A DNA stretch of 64,000 bases from Cladorhizidae sp. MBARI D1340-BT2 (Eukaryota; Porifera; Demospongiae; Poecilosclerida; Cladorhizidae), in the NCBI GenBank assembly GCA_028752905.1, contig JAQNBH010000004.1, forward strand, positions 6,861,173 to 6,925,172, written 5' to 3'. A model generated the notes under the pieces. The model was not told the DNA's origin. It saw nothing but the letters and a program-made list of their open reading frames with translations, and ran no database searches. Position numbers and translations under genes: made by a program. Within the stretch, counting starts at the first letter, position 1, and the number at the start of each line of letters is the position of its first letter. Below are positions 12,609-27,400 of this stretch, in pieces.

Positions 12609-14994
12609 CTTACTAGCTGACATGTCACTCATAACTTCATCTCACATGCTCTTACTAGCTGACATGTCACTCATAACTTCACCTCACATGCTCTTACTAG
12701 CTGACCTGTCACTCATAACTTCACCTCACATGCTCTTACTAGCTGACATGTCACTCATAACTTCACCTCACATGCTCTTACTAGCTGACATGTCACGCAT
12801 AAATTCACCTCACATTGCTCTTACTAGCTGACATGTCACTCATAACTTCACCTCACATGCTCTTACTAGCTGACATGTCACTCATAACTTCACCTCACAT
12901 GCTCTTAATAACTGACATGTCACTCATAACTTCAACTCACATGCTATTACTAGCTGACATGTCACTCATAACTTCACCTCACATGCTCTTACTAGCTGAC
13001 ATGTCACTCATAACTTCACCTCACATGCTCTTACTAGCTGACATGTCACTCATAACTTCACCTCACATGCTCTTACTAGCTGACATGTCACTCATAACTT
13101 CACCTCACATGCTCTTACTATCTGACATGTCACTCATAACTTCACCTCACATGCTCTTACTAGCTGACATGTCACTCATAACTTCACCTCACATGCTCTT
13201 ACTAGCTGACATGTCACTCATAACTTCACCTCACATGCTCTTACTAGCTGACATGTCACTTATAACTTCACCTCACATGCTCTTACTAGCTGTCATGTCA
13301 CTCATAACTTCACCTCACATGCTCTTATTAGCTGACATGTCACTTATAACTTCACATCACATGCTCTTACTAGCTGACATGTCACTCATACCTTCACCTC
13401 ACATGCTCTTACTATCTGACATGTCACTCATAACTTCACCTCACATGCTCTTACTAGCTGACATGTCACTCCTCACATGCTCTTACTAGCTGACATGTCA
13501 CTCATAACTTCATCTCACATGCTTTTACTAGCTGACATGTCACTCATAACTTCACCTCACATGCTCTTACTAGCTGACATGTCACTCATAACTTCACCTC
13601 ACATGCTCTTACTAGCTGACATGTCACTCATAACTTCACCTCGCATGCTCTTACCAGCTGACATGACATTCATAACTTCACCTCACATGCTCTTACTAGC
13701 TGACATGTCACTCATAACTTCACCTCACATGCTCTTACTAGCTGACATGTCACACATAACTTCACCTCACATGCTCTTACTAGCTGACATGTCACTCATA
13801 ACTTCATCTCACATGCTCTTACTAGCTGACATGACATTCATAACTTCACCTCACACCTCACATGCTCTTACTAGCTGACATGTCACTCATAACTTCACCT
13901 CACATGCTCTTGGTAGCTGACATGTCACTCATAACTTCACCTCACATGCTCTTACTAGCTGACATGTCACTCATAACTTCACCTCACATGCTCTTAATAG
14001 CTGACATGTCACTCATAACTTCACCTCACATGCTCTTACTAGCTGACATGTCACTCATAACTTCACCTCACATGCTCTTACTATCTGACATGTCACTCAT
14101 AACTTCACCTCACATGCTCTTACTAGCTGACATGTCACTCATAACTTCACCTCACATGCTCTTACTAGCTGACATGTCACTCATAACTTCACCTCACATG
14201 CTCTTACTAGCTGACATGTCACTTATAACTTCACCTCACATGCTCTTACTAGCTGACATGTCACTCATAACTTCACCTCACATGCTCTTACTAGCTGACA
14301 TGTCACTTATAACTTCACCTCACATGCTCTTACTAGCTGACATGTCACTCATACCTTCACCTCACATGCTCTTACTAGCTGACATGTCACTCATAACTTC
14401 ACCTCACATGCTCTTACTAGCTGACATGTCACTCATAACTTCACCTCACATGCTCTTACTAGCTGACATGTCACTCATAACTATACCTCACATGCTCTTA
14501 CTAGCTGACATGTCACTTATAACTCACATGCTCTTACTAGCTGACATGTCACTCATACCTTCACCTCACATGCTCTTACTAGATGACATGTCACTCATAA
14601 CTTCACCTCACATGCTCTTACTAGCTGACATGTCACTCATAACTTCACCTCACATGCTCTTACTAGCTGACATGTCACTCATAACTTCACCTCACATGCT
14701 CTTACTAGCTGACATGTCACTCATAACTTCACCTCACATGCTCTTACTAGCTGACATGTCACTTATAACTTCACCTCACATGCTCTTACTAGCTGTCATG
14801 TCACTCATAACTTCACCTCACATGCTCTTATTAGCTGACATGTCACTTATAACTTCACATCACATGCTCTTACTAGCTGACATGTCACTCATACCTTCAC
14901 CTCACATGCTCTTACTAGCTGACATGTCACTCATAACTTCACCTCACATGCTCTTACTAGCTGACATGTCACTCATAACTTCACCTCACATGCT
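12609..14994. repeat. Segmental duplication D1, right copy
   Basis: Partner of 1-2386. The sequence just before it (12076-12608) also resembles 2484-3016, with the same ordered landmarks ATGACATT, GGTAGC, GAAATG, TTAATAGC and CTTTACC. The copied segment may therefore extend left of this window's first base in the other copy. Confidence 0.85.
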
Positions 14995-15141
14995 TTTACT
15001 AGCTGACATGTCACTCATAACTTCACCTCACATGCTCTTACTAGCTGACATGTCACTCATAACTTCACCTCACATGCTCTTACTAGCTGACATGTCACTC
15101 ATAACTTCACCTCACATGCTCTTACCAGCTGACATGACATT

Positions 15142-17469
15142 CATAACTTCACCTCACATGCTCTTACTAGCTGACATGTCACTCATAACTTCACCTCACA
15201 TGCTCTTACTAGCTGACATGTCACTCATAACTTCACCTCACATGCTCTTACTAGCTGACATGTCACTCATAACTTCACCACACATGCTTTTACTAGCTGA
15301 CATGTCACTCATAACTTCACCTCACATGCTATTACTAGCTGACATGTCACTCATAACTTCACCTCACATGCTCTTAATAACTGACATGTCACTCATTACT
15401 TCACCTCACATGCTCTTACTAGCTGACATGTCACTCATAACTTCAACTCACATGCTCTTACTAGCTAACATGTCACTCATAACTTGCTCTTACTAGTTGA
15501 CATGTCACTCATAACTTCACCTCACATGCTCTTACTAGCTGACATGTCACTCATAACTTCACCTCACATGCTCTTACTAGCTGACATGTCACTCATAACT
15601 TCATCCCACATGCTCTTAATAGTTGACATGTCACTCATAACTTCACCTCACCTGCTCTTACTAGCTGACATGTCACTCATACCTTCACCTCACATGCTCT
15701 TACTAGCTGACATGTCACTCATAACTTCACCTCACATGCTCTTACTAGCTGACATGTCACCCATAACTTCACCTCACATGCTCTTACTAGCTGACATGTC
15801 ACTCATAACTTCACCACACATGCTTTTATGTCACTCATAACTTCACCTCACATGCTATTACTAGCTGACATGTCACTCATAACTTCACCTCACATGCTCT
15901 TAATAACTGACATGTCACTCATTACTTCACCTCACATGCTCTTACTAGCTGACATGTCACTCATAACTTCAACTCACATGCTCTTACTAGCTGACATGTC
16001 ACTCATAACTTCACATCACATGCTCTTACTAGTTGACATGTCACTCATAACTTCACCTCACATGCTCTTACTAGCTGACATGTCACTCATAACTTCACCT
16101 CACATGCTCTTACTAGCTGACTTGTCACTCAACTTCATCCCACATGCTCTTAATAGTTGACATGTCACTCATAACTTCACCTCACATGCTCTTAATAGCT
16201 GACATGTCACTCATAACTTAACTCACATGCTCTTACTAGCTGACATGTCATTCATAACTTCATCTCACATGCTCTTACTAGCTGACATGTCACTCATAAC
16301 TTCACATCATATGCTCTTAATAGCTGACATGTCACTCATAACTTCACCTCACATGCTCTCACTAGCTGACATGTCACTCATACCTTCACCTCACATGCTC
16401 TTACTAGCTGACATGTCACTCATAACTTCACCTCACATGCTCTTACTAGCTGACATGTCACTCATAACTTCACCTCACATGCTCTTACTAGCTGACATGT
16501 CACTCATAACTTCACCTCACATGCTCTTACTAGATGACATGTCACTCATAACTTCACTCACATGCTCTTACTAGCTGACATGTCACTTATAACTTCACCT
16601 CACATGCTCTTACTAGCTGTCATGTCACTCATAACTTCACCTCACATGCTCTTATTAGCTGACATGTCACTTATAACTTCACATCACATGCTCTTACTAG
16701 CTGACATGTCACTCATACCTTCACCTCACATGCTCTTACTAGCTGACATGTCACTCATAACTTCACCTCACATGCTCTTACTAGCTGACATGTCACTCAT
16801 AACTTCACCTCACATGCTCTTAGTAGCTGACATGTCACTCATAACTTCACCTCACATGCTTTTACTAGCTGACATGTCACTCATAACTTCACCTCACATG
16901 CTCTTACTAGCTGACATGTCACACATAACTTCACCTCACATGCTCTTACTAGCTGACATGTCACTCATAACTTCATCTCACATGCTCTTACTAGCTGACA
17001 TGACATTCATAACTTCACCTCACATGCTCTTACTAGCTGACATGTCACTCATAACTTCACCTCACATGCTCTTATTAGCTGAAATGTCACTCATAACTTC
17101 ACCTCACATGCTCTTAATAGCTGACATGTCACTCATAACTTCACCTCACATGCTCTTACTAGCTGACATGTCATTCATAACTTCACATCACATGCTCTTA
17201 CTAGGTGACATGTCACTCATAACTTCACCTCACATGCTCTTACTAGCTGACATGTCACTCATACCTTCACCTCACATGCTCTTACTAGCTGACATGTCAC
17301 TCATAACTTCACCTCACATGCTCTTACTAGCTGACATGTCACTCATAACTTCATCTCACATGCTCTTACTAGCTGACATGTCACTCATAACTTCACCTCA
17401 CATGCTCTTACTAGCTGACCTGTCACTCATAACTTCACCTCACATGCTCTTACTAGCTGACATGTCACT
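15142..17469. repeat. 2,328-bp tandem duplication, copy 1
   Basis: The period of 2,328 bp is 55.4 monomers, so the two copies are out of monomer phase with each other. Private marks are CCACACATGCTTTTACT, the ACTTGCTCTTACTAGTTGAC junction near 15484, CACCTGCTC near 15650, the fused GCTTTTATGTCACTC near 15825, and the three-base loss GTCACTCAACTTCATCCCAC near 16126. It differs from copy 2 by C at 15761 (CACCCATAA) where copy 2 has T at 18089. Confidence 0.88.
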
Positions 17470-19830
17470 CATAACTTCACCTCACATGCTCTTACTAGCT
17501 GACATGTCACTCATAACTTCACCTCACATGCTCTTACTAGCTGACATGTCACTCATAACTTCACCTCACATGCTCTTACTAGCTGACATGTCACTCATAA
17601 CTTCACCACACATGCTTTTACTAGCTGACATGTCACTCATAACTTCACCTCACATGCTATTACTAGCTGACATGTCACTCATAACTTCACCTCACATGCT
17701 CTTAATAACTGACATGTCACTCATTACTTCACCTCACATGCTCTTACTAGCTGACATGTCACTCATAACTTCAACTCACATGCTCTTACTAGCTAACATG
17801 TCACTCATAACTTGCTCTTACTAGTTGACATGTCACTCATAACTTCACCTCACATGCTCTTACTAGCTGACATGTCACTCATAACTTCACCTCACATGCT
17901 CTTACTAGCTGACATGTCACTCATAACTTCATCCCACATGCTCTTAATAGTTGACATGTCACTCATAACTTCACCTCACCTGCTCTTACTAGCTGACATG
18001 TCACTCATACCTTCACCTCACATGCTCTTACTAGCTGACATGTCACTCATAACTTCACCTCACATGCTCTTACTAGCTGACATGTCACTCATAACTTCAC
18101 CTCACATGCTCTTACTAGCTGACATGTCACTCATAACTTCACCACACATGCTTTTATGTCACTCATAACTTCACCTCACATGCTATTACTAGCTGACATG
18201 TCACTCATAACTTCACCTCACATGCTCTTAATAACTGACATGTCACTCATTACTTCACCTCACATGCTCTTACTAGCTGACATGTCACTCATAACTTCAA
18301 CTCACATGCTCTTACTAGCTGACATGTCACTCATAACTTCACATCACATGCTCTTACTAGTTGACATGTCACTCATAACTTCACCTCACATGCTCTTACT
18401 AGCTGACATGTCACTCATAACTTCACCTCACATGCTCTTACTAGCTGACTTGTCACTCAACTTCATCCCACATGCTCTTAATAGTTGACATGTCACTCAT
18501 AACTTCACCTCACATGCTCTTAATAGCTGACATGTCACTCATAACTTAACTCACATGCTCTTACTAGCTGACATGTCATTCATAACTTCATCTCACATGC
18601 TCTTACTAGCTGACATGTCACTCATAACTTCACATCATATGCTCTTAATAGCTGACATGTCACTCATAACTTCACCTCACATGCTCTCACTAGCTGACAT
18701 GTCACTCATACCTTCACCTCACATGCTCTTACTAGCTGACATGTCACTCATAACTTCACCTCACATGCTCTTACTAGCTGACATGTCACTCATAACTTCA
18801 CCTCACATGCTCTTACTAGCTGACATGTCACTCATAACTTCACCTCACATGCTCTTACTAGATGACATGTCACTCATAACTTCACTCACATGCTCTTACT
18901 AGCTGACATGTCACTTATAACTTCACCTCACATGCTCTTACTAGCTGTCATGTCACTCATAACTTCACCTCACATGCTCTTATTAGCTGACATGTCACTT
19001 ATAACTTCACATCACATGCTCTTACTAGCTGACATGTCACTCATACCTTCACCTCACATGCTCTTACTAGCTGACATGTCACTCATAACTTCACCTCACA
19101 TGCTCTTACTAGCTGACATGTCACTCATAACTTCACCTCACATGCTCTTAGTAGCTGACATGTCACTCATAACTTCACCTCACATGCTTTTACTAGCTGA
19201 CATGTCACTCATAACTTCACCTCACATGCTCTTACTAGCTGACATGTCACACATAACTTCACCTCACATGCTCTTACTAGCTGACATGTCACTCATAACT
19301 TCATCTCACATGCTCTTACTAGCTGACATGACATTCATAACTTCACCTCACATGCTCTTACTAGCTGACATGTCACTCATAACTTCACCTCACATGCTCT
19401 TATTAGCTGAAATGTCACTCATAACTTCACCTCACATGCTCTTAATAGCTGACATGTCACTCATAACTTCACCTCACATGCTCTTACTAGCTGACATGTC
19501 ATTCATAACTTCACATCACATGCTCTTACTAGGTGACATGTCACTCATAACTTCACCTCACATGCTCTTACTAGCTGACATGTCACTCATACCTTCACCT
19601 CACATGCTCTTACTAGCTGACATGTCACTCATAACTTCACCTCACATGCTCTTACTAGCTGACATGTCACTCATAACTTCATCTCACATGCTCTTACTAG
19701 CTGACATGTCACTCATAACTTCACCTCACATGCTCTTACTAGCTGACCTGTCACTCATAACTTCACCTCACATGCTCTTACTAGCTGACATGTCACTCAT
19801 AACTTCACCTCACATGCTCTTACTAGCTGA
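17470..19830. repeat. 2,328-bp tandem duplication, copy 2
   Basis: Second copy of the 15142-17469 module, carrying the same rare junctions near 17812, 18153 and 18454. It continues to 19830, where the next base (GAAATG, A at 19831) breaks agreement with 17503. It then runs into a shorter repeat of the GAAATG/TTAATAGC/CATTCATAA part, at 19800-19960. Confidence 0.88.
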
Positions 19831-22800
19831 AATGTCACTCATAACTTCACCTCACATGCTCTTAATAGCTGACATGTCACTCATAACTTCACCTCACATG
19901 CTCTTACTAGCTGACATGTCATTCATAACTTCACATCACATGCTCTTACTAGCTGACATGTCACTCATACCTTCACCTCACATGCTCTTACTAGCTGACA
20001 TGTCACTCATAACTTCACCTCACATGCTCTTACTAGCTGACATGTCACTCATAACTTCATCTCACATGCTCTTACTAGCTGACATGTCACTCATAACTTC
20101 ACCTCACATGCTCTTACTAGCTGACCTGTCACTCATAACTTCACCTCACATGCTCTTACTAGCTGACATGTCACTCATAACTTCACCTCACATGCTCTTA
20201 CTAGCTGACATGTCACGCATAAATTCACCTCACATGCTCTTACTAGCTGACATGTCACTCATAACTTCACCTCACATGCTCTTACTAGCTGACATGTCAC
20301 TCATAACTTCACCTCACATGCTCTTAATAACTGACATGTCACTCATAACTTCAACTCACATGCTATTACTAGCTGACATGTCACTCATAACTTCACCTCA
20401 CATGCTCTTACTAGCTGACATGTCACTCATAACTTCACCTCACATGCTCTTACTAGCTGACATGTCACTCATAACTTCACCTCACATGCTCTTACTAGCT
20501 GACATGTCACTCATAACTTCACCTCACATGCTCTTACTATCTGACATGTCACTCATAACTTCACCTCACATGCTCTTACTAGCTGACATGTCACTCATAA
20601 CTTCACCTCACATGCTCTTACTAGCTGACATGTCACTCATAACTTCACCTCACATGCTCTTACTAGCTGACATGTCACTTATAACTTCACCTCACATGCT
20701 CTTACTAGCTGTCATGTCACTCATAACTTCACCTCACATGCTCTTATTAGCTGACATGTCACTTATAACTTCACATCACATGCTCTTACTAGCTGACATG
20801 TCACTCATACCTTCACCTCACATGCTCTTACTATCTGACATGTCACTCATAACTTCACCTCACATGCTCTTACTAGCTGACATGTCACTCATAACTTCAC
20901 CTCACATGCTCTTACTAGCTGACATGTCACTCATAACTTCATCTCACATGCTTTTACTAGCTGACATGTCACTCATAACTTCACCTCACATGCTCTTACT
21001 AGCTGACATGTCACTCATAACTTCACCTCACATGCTCTTACTAGCTGACATGTCACTCATAACTTCACCTCGCATGCTCTTACCAGCTGACATGACATTC
21101 ATAACTTCACCTCACATGCTCTTACTAGCTGACATGTCACTCATAACTTCACCTCACATGCTCTTACTAGCTGACATGTCACACATTACTTCACCTCACA
21201 TGCTCTTACTAGCTGACATGTCACTCATAACTTCATCTCACATGCTCTTACTAGCTGACATGACATTCATAACTTCACCTCACATGCTCTTACTAGCTGA
21301 CATGTCACTCATAACTTCACCTCACATGCTCTTGGTAGCTGACATGTCACTCATAACTTCACCTCACATGCGTCTTACTAGCTGACATGTCACTCATAAC
21401 TTCACCTCACATGCTCTTAATAGCTGACATGTCACTCATAACTTCACCTCACATGCTCTTACTAGCTGACATGTCATTCATAACTTCACATCACATGCTC
21501 TTACTAGCTGACATGTCACTCATAACTTCACCTCACATGCTATTACTAGCTGACATGTCACTCATAACTTCACTCACATGCTCTTACTAGCTGACATGTC
21601 ACACATAACTTCACCTCACATGCTCTTACTAGCTGACATGTCACTCATAACTTCACCTCACATGCTCTTACTAGCTGACATGACATTCATAACTTCACCT
21701 CACATGCTCTTACTAGCTGACATGTCACTCATAACTTCACCTCACATGCTCTTGGTAGCTGACATGTCACTCATAACTTCACCTCACATGCTCTTACTAG
21801 CTGAAATGTCACTCATAACTTCACCTCACATGCTCTTAATAGCTGACATGTCACTCATAACTTCACCTCACATGCTCTTACTAGCTGACATGTCATTCAT
21901 AACTTCACATCACATGCTCTTACTAGCTGACATGTCACTCATAACTTCACCTCACATGCTCTTACTAGCTGACATGTCACTCATACCTTCACCTCACATG
22001 CTCTTACTAGCTGACATGTCACTCATAACTTCACTCACATGCTCTTACTAGCTGACATGTCACTCATAACTTCATCTCACATGCTCTTACTAGCTGACAT
22101 GTCACTCATAACTTCACCTCACATGCTCTTACTAGCTGACCTGTCACTCATAACTTCACCTCACATGCTCTTACTAGCTGACATGTCACTCATAACTTCA
22201 CCTCACATGCTCTTACTAGCTGACATGTCACGCATAAATTCACCTCACATGCTCTTACTAGCTGACATGTCACTCCTCACATGCTCTTACTAGCTGACAT
22301 GTCACTCATAACTTCACTCACATGCTCTTAATAACTGACATGTCACTCATAACTTCAACTCACATGCTATTACTAGCTGACATGTCACTCATAACTTCAC
22401 CTCACATGCTCTTACTAGCTGACATGTCACTCATAACTTCACCTCACATGCTCTTACTAGCTGACATGTCACTCATAACTTCACCTCACATGCTCTTACT
22501 AGCTGACATGTTCACCTCACATGCTCTTACTATCTGACATGTCACTCATAACTTCACCTCACATGCTCTTACTAGCTGACATGTCACTCATAACTTCACC
22601 TCACATGCTCTTACTAGCTGACATGTCACTCATAACTTCACCTCACATGCTCTTACTAGCTGACATGTCACTTATAACTTCACCTCAGATGCTCTTACTA
22701 GCTGTCATGTCACTCATAACTTCACCTCACATGCTCTTATTAGCTGACATGTCACTTATAACTTCACATCACATGCTCTTACTAGCTGACATGTCACTCA

Positions 22801-24449
22801 TACCTTCACCTCACATGCTCTTACTATCTGACATGTCACTCATAACTTCACTCACATGCTCTCACTAGCTGACATGTCACTCATAACTTCACCTCACATG
22901 CTCTTACTAGCTGACATGTCACTCATAACTTCACCTCACATGCTCTTACTAGCTGACATGTCACTCATAACTTCACCTCGCATGCTCTTACCAGCTGACA
23001 TGACATTCATAACTTCACCTCACATGCTCTTACTAGCTGACATGTCACTCATAACTTCACCTCACATGCTCTTACTAGCTGACATGTCACACATAACTTC
23101 ACCTCACATGCTCTTACTAGCTGACATGTCACTCATAACTTCATCTCACATGCTCTTACTAGCTGACATGACATTCATAACTTCACCTCACATGCTCTTA
23201 CTAGCTGACATGTCACTCATAACTTCACCTCACATGCTCTTACTATCTGACATGTCACTCATAACTTCATCACATGCTCTTACTAGCTGACATGTCACTC
23301 ATAACTTCACCTCACATGCTCTTAATAGCTGACATGTCACTCATAACTTCACCTCACATGCTCTTACTAGCTGACATGTCATTCATAACTTCACATCACA
23401 TGCTCTTACTAGCTGACATGTCACTCATAACTTCACCTCACATGCTCTTACTAGCTGACATGTCAATCATACCTTCACCTCACATGCTCTTACTAGCTGA
23501 CATGTCACTCATAACTTCACCTCACATGCTCTTACTAGCTGACATGTCACTCATAACTTCATCTCACATGCTCTTACTAGCTGACATGTCACTCATAACT
23601 TCACCTCACATGCTCTTACTAGCTGACATGTCACTCATAACTTCACCTCACATGCTCTTACTAGCTGACATGTCACTCATAACTTCACCTCACATGCTCT
23701 TACTAGCTGACATGTCACTCATAACTTCACCTCACATGCTCTTACTAGCTGACCTGTCATTCATAACTTCACCTCACATGCTCTTACTAGCTGACATGTC
23801 ACTCATAACTTCACCTCACATGCTCTTACTAGCTGACATGTCACGCATAAATTCACCTCACATGCTCTTACTAGCTGACATGTCACTCATAACTTAACCT
23901 CACATGCTCTTACTAGCTGACATGTCACTCATAACTTCACCTCACATGTTCTTAATAACTGACATGTCACTCATAACTTCAACTCACATGCTATTACTAG
24001 CTGACATGTCACTCATAACTTCACCTCACATGCTCTTACTAGCTGACATGTCACTCATAACTTCACCTCACATGCTCTTACTAGCTGACATGTCACTCAT
24101 AACTTCACCTCACATGCTCTTACTAGCTGACATGTCACTCATAACTACACCTCACATGCTCTTACTATCTGACATGTCACTCATAACTTCACACACATGC
24201 TCTTACTAGCTGACATGTCACTCATAACTTCACCTCACATGCTCTTACTAGCTGACATGTCACTCATAACTTCACCTCACATGCTCTTACTAGCTGACAT
24301 GTCACTTATAACTTCACCTCACATGCTCTTACTAGCTGACATGTCACTCATAACTTCACCTCACATGCTCTTACTAGCTGACATGTCACTTATAACTTCA
24401 CCTCACATGCTCTTACTAGCTGACATGTCACTCATACCTTCACCTCACA
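17981..24449. repeat. About 6.5-kb tandem segmental duplication, copy 1
   Basis: Copy 2 begins directly at 24450. Correspondence of landmarks: 17981 to 24450 (offset 6,469), 19958-21540 to about 26091-27673 (6,133), 21578 to 28550 (6,972), 23274 to 30330 (7,056). The offset changes of -336 and +84 are whole numbers of monomers (8 and 2). The change near 27.7-28.5 kb (+839) is one base short of 20 monomers. The left edge is set by the CACC/CACA difference at 17980 versus 24449. Confidence 0.8.
19958..21712. repeat. Long-range duplicated block, left copy
   Basis: Matches 60575-62328. Both copies carry ACACATTACT (near 21182 and 61798), a change absent from the otherwise similar 26.09-27.67 kb block. 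Both also carry the one-base insertion CATGCGTCTTACT (near 21370 and 61986) and CATGCTATTACT followed by a one-base deletion (21539-21572). Confidence 0.85.
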
Positions 24450-27400
24450 TGCTCTTACTAGCTGACATGTCACTCATACCTTCACCTCACATGCTCTTAC
24501 TAGCTGACATGTCACTCATAACTTCACCTCACATGCTCTTACTAGCTGACATGTCACTCATAACTTCACCTCACATGCTCTTACTAGCTGACATGTCACT
24601 CATAACTTCACCACACATGCTTTTATGTCACTCATAACTTCACCTCACATGCTATTACTAGCTGACATGTCACTCATAACTTCACCTCACATGCTCTTAA
24701 TAACTGACATGTCACTCATTACTTCACCTCACATGCTCTTACTAGCTGACATGTCACTCATAACTTCAACTCACATGCTCTTACTAGCTGACATGTCACT
24801 CATAACTTCACATCACATGCTCTTACTAGTTGACATGTCACTCATAACTTCACCTCACATGCTCTTACTAGCTGACATGTCACTCATAACTTCACCTCAC
24901 ATGCTCTTACTAGCTGACTTGTCACTCAACTTCATCCCACATGCTCTTAATAGTTGACATGTCACTCATAACTTCACCTCACATGCTCTTAATAGCTGAC
25001 ATGTCACTCATAACTTAACTCACATGCTCTTACTAGCTGACATGTCATTCATAACTTCATCTCACATGCTCTTACTAGCTGACATGTCACTCATAACTTC
25101 ACATCATATGCTCTTAATAGCTGACATGTCACTCATAACTTCACCTCACATGCTCTCACTAGCTGACATGTCACTCATACCTTCACCTCACATGCTCTTA
25201 CTAGCTGACATGTCACTCATAACTTCACCTCACATGCTCTTACTAGCTGACATGTCACTCATAACTTCACCTCACATGCTCTTACTAGCTGACATGTCAC
25301 TCATAACTTCACCTCACATGCTCTTACTAGATGACATGTCACTCATAACTTCACTCACATGCTCTTACTAGCTGACATGTCACTTATAACTTCACCTCAC
25401 ATGCTCTTACTAGCTGTCATGTCACTCATAACTTCACCTCACATGCTCTTATTAGCTGACATGTCACTTATAACTTCACATCACATGCTCTTACTAGCTG
25501 ACATGTCACTCATACCTTCACCTCACATGCTCTTACTAGCTGACATGTCACTCATAACTTCACCTCACATGCTCTTACTAGCTGACATGTCACTCATAAC
25601 TTCACCTCACATGCTCTTAGTAGCTGACATGTCACTCATAACTTCACCTCACATGCTTTTACTAGCTGACATGTCACTCATAACTTCACCTCACATGCTC
25701 TTACTAGCTGACATGTCACACATAACTTCACCTCACATGCTCTTACTAGCTGACATGTCACTCATAACTTCATCTCACATGCTCTTACTAGCTGACATGA
25801 CATTCATAACTTCACCTCACATGCTCTTACTAGCTGACATGTCACTCATAACTTCACCTCACATGCTCTTGGTAGCTGACATGTCACTCATAACTTCACC
25901 TCACATGCTCTTACTAGCTGAAATGTCACTCATAACTTCACCTCACATGCTCTTAATAGCTGACATGTCACTCATAACTTCACCTCACATGCTCTTACTA
26001 GCTGACATGTCATTCATAACTTCACATCACATGCTCTTACTAGCTGACATGTCACTCATAACTTCACCTCACATGCTCTTACTAGCTGACATGTCACTCA
26101 TACCTTCACCTCACATGCTCTTACTAGCTGACATGTCACTCATAACTTCACCTCACATGCTCTTACTAGCTGACATGTCACTCATAACTTCATCTCACAT
26201 GCTCTTACTAGCTGACATGTCACTCATAACTTCACCTCACATGCTCTTACTAGCTGACCTGTCACTCATAACTTCACCTCACATGCTCTTACTAGCTGAC
26301 ATGTCACTCATAACTTCACCTCACATGCTCTTACTAGCTGACATGTCACGCATAAATTCACCTCACATGCTCTTACTAGCTGACATGTCACTCATAACTT
26401 CACCTCACATGCTCTTACTAGCTGACATGTCACTCATAACTTCACCTCACATGCTCTTAATAACTGACATGTCACTCATAACTTCAACTCACATGCTATT
26501 ACTAGCTGACATGTCACTCATAACTTCACCTCACATGCTCTTACTAGCTGACATGTCACTCATAACTTCACCTCACATGCTCTTACTAGCTGACATGTCA
26601 CTCATAACTTCACCTCACATGCTCTTACTAGCTGACATGTCACTCATAACTTCACCTCACATGCTCTTACTATCTGACATGTCACTCATAACTTCACCTC
26701 ACATGCTCTTACTAGCTGACATGTCACTCATAACTTCACCTCACATGCTCTTACTAGCTGACATGTCACTCATAACTTCACCTCACATGCTCTTACTAGC
26801 TGACATGTCACTTATAACTTCACCTCACATGCTCTTACTAGCTGTCATGTCACTCATAACTTCACCTCACATGCTCTTATTAGCTGACATGTCACTTATA
26901 ACTTCACATCACATGCTCTTACTAGCTGACATGTCACTCATACCTTCACCTCACATGCTCTTACTATCTGACATGTCACTCATAACTTCACCTCACATGC
27001 TCTTACTAGCTGACATGTCACTCATAACTTCACCTCACATGCTCTTACTAGCTGACATGTCACTCATAACTTCATCTCACATGCTTTTACTAGCTGACAT
27101 GTCACTCATAACTTCACCTCACATGCTCTTACTAGCTGACATGTCACTCATAACTTCACCTCACATGCTCTTACTAGCTGACATGTCACTCATAACTTCA
27201 CCTCGCATGCTCTTACCAGCTGACATGACATTCATAACTTCACCTCACATGCTCTTACTAGCTGACATGTCACTCATAACTTCACCTCACATGCTCTTAC
27301 TAGCTGACATGTCACACATAACTTCACCTCACATGCTCTTACTAGCTGACATGTCACTCATAACTTCATCTCACATGCTCTTACTAGCTGACATGACATT

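Noticed and set aside
15120..15180. Inverted repeat or orientation switch at duplication boundaries
   Set aside because: Boundaries were read for reverse-complement monomers (GTCAGCTAGTAAGAG) and none was seen; all blocks are direct.
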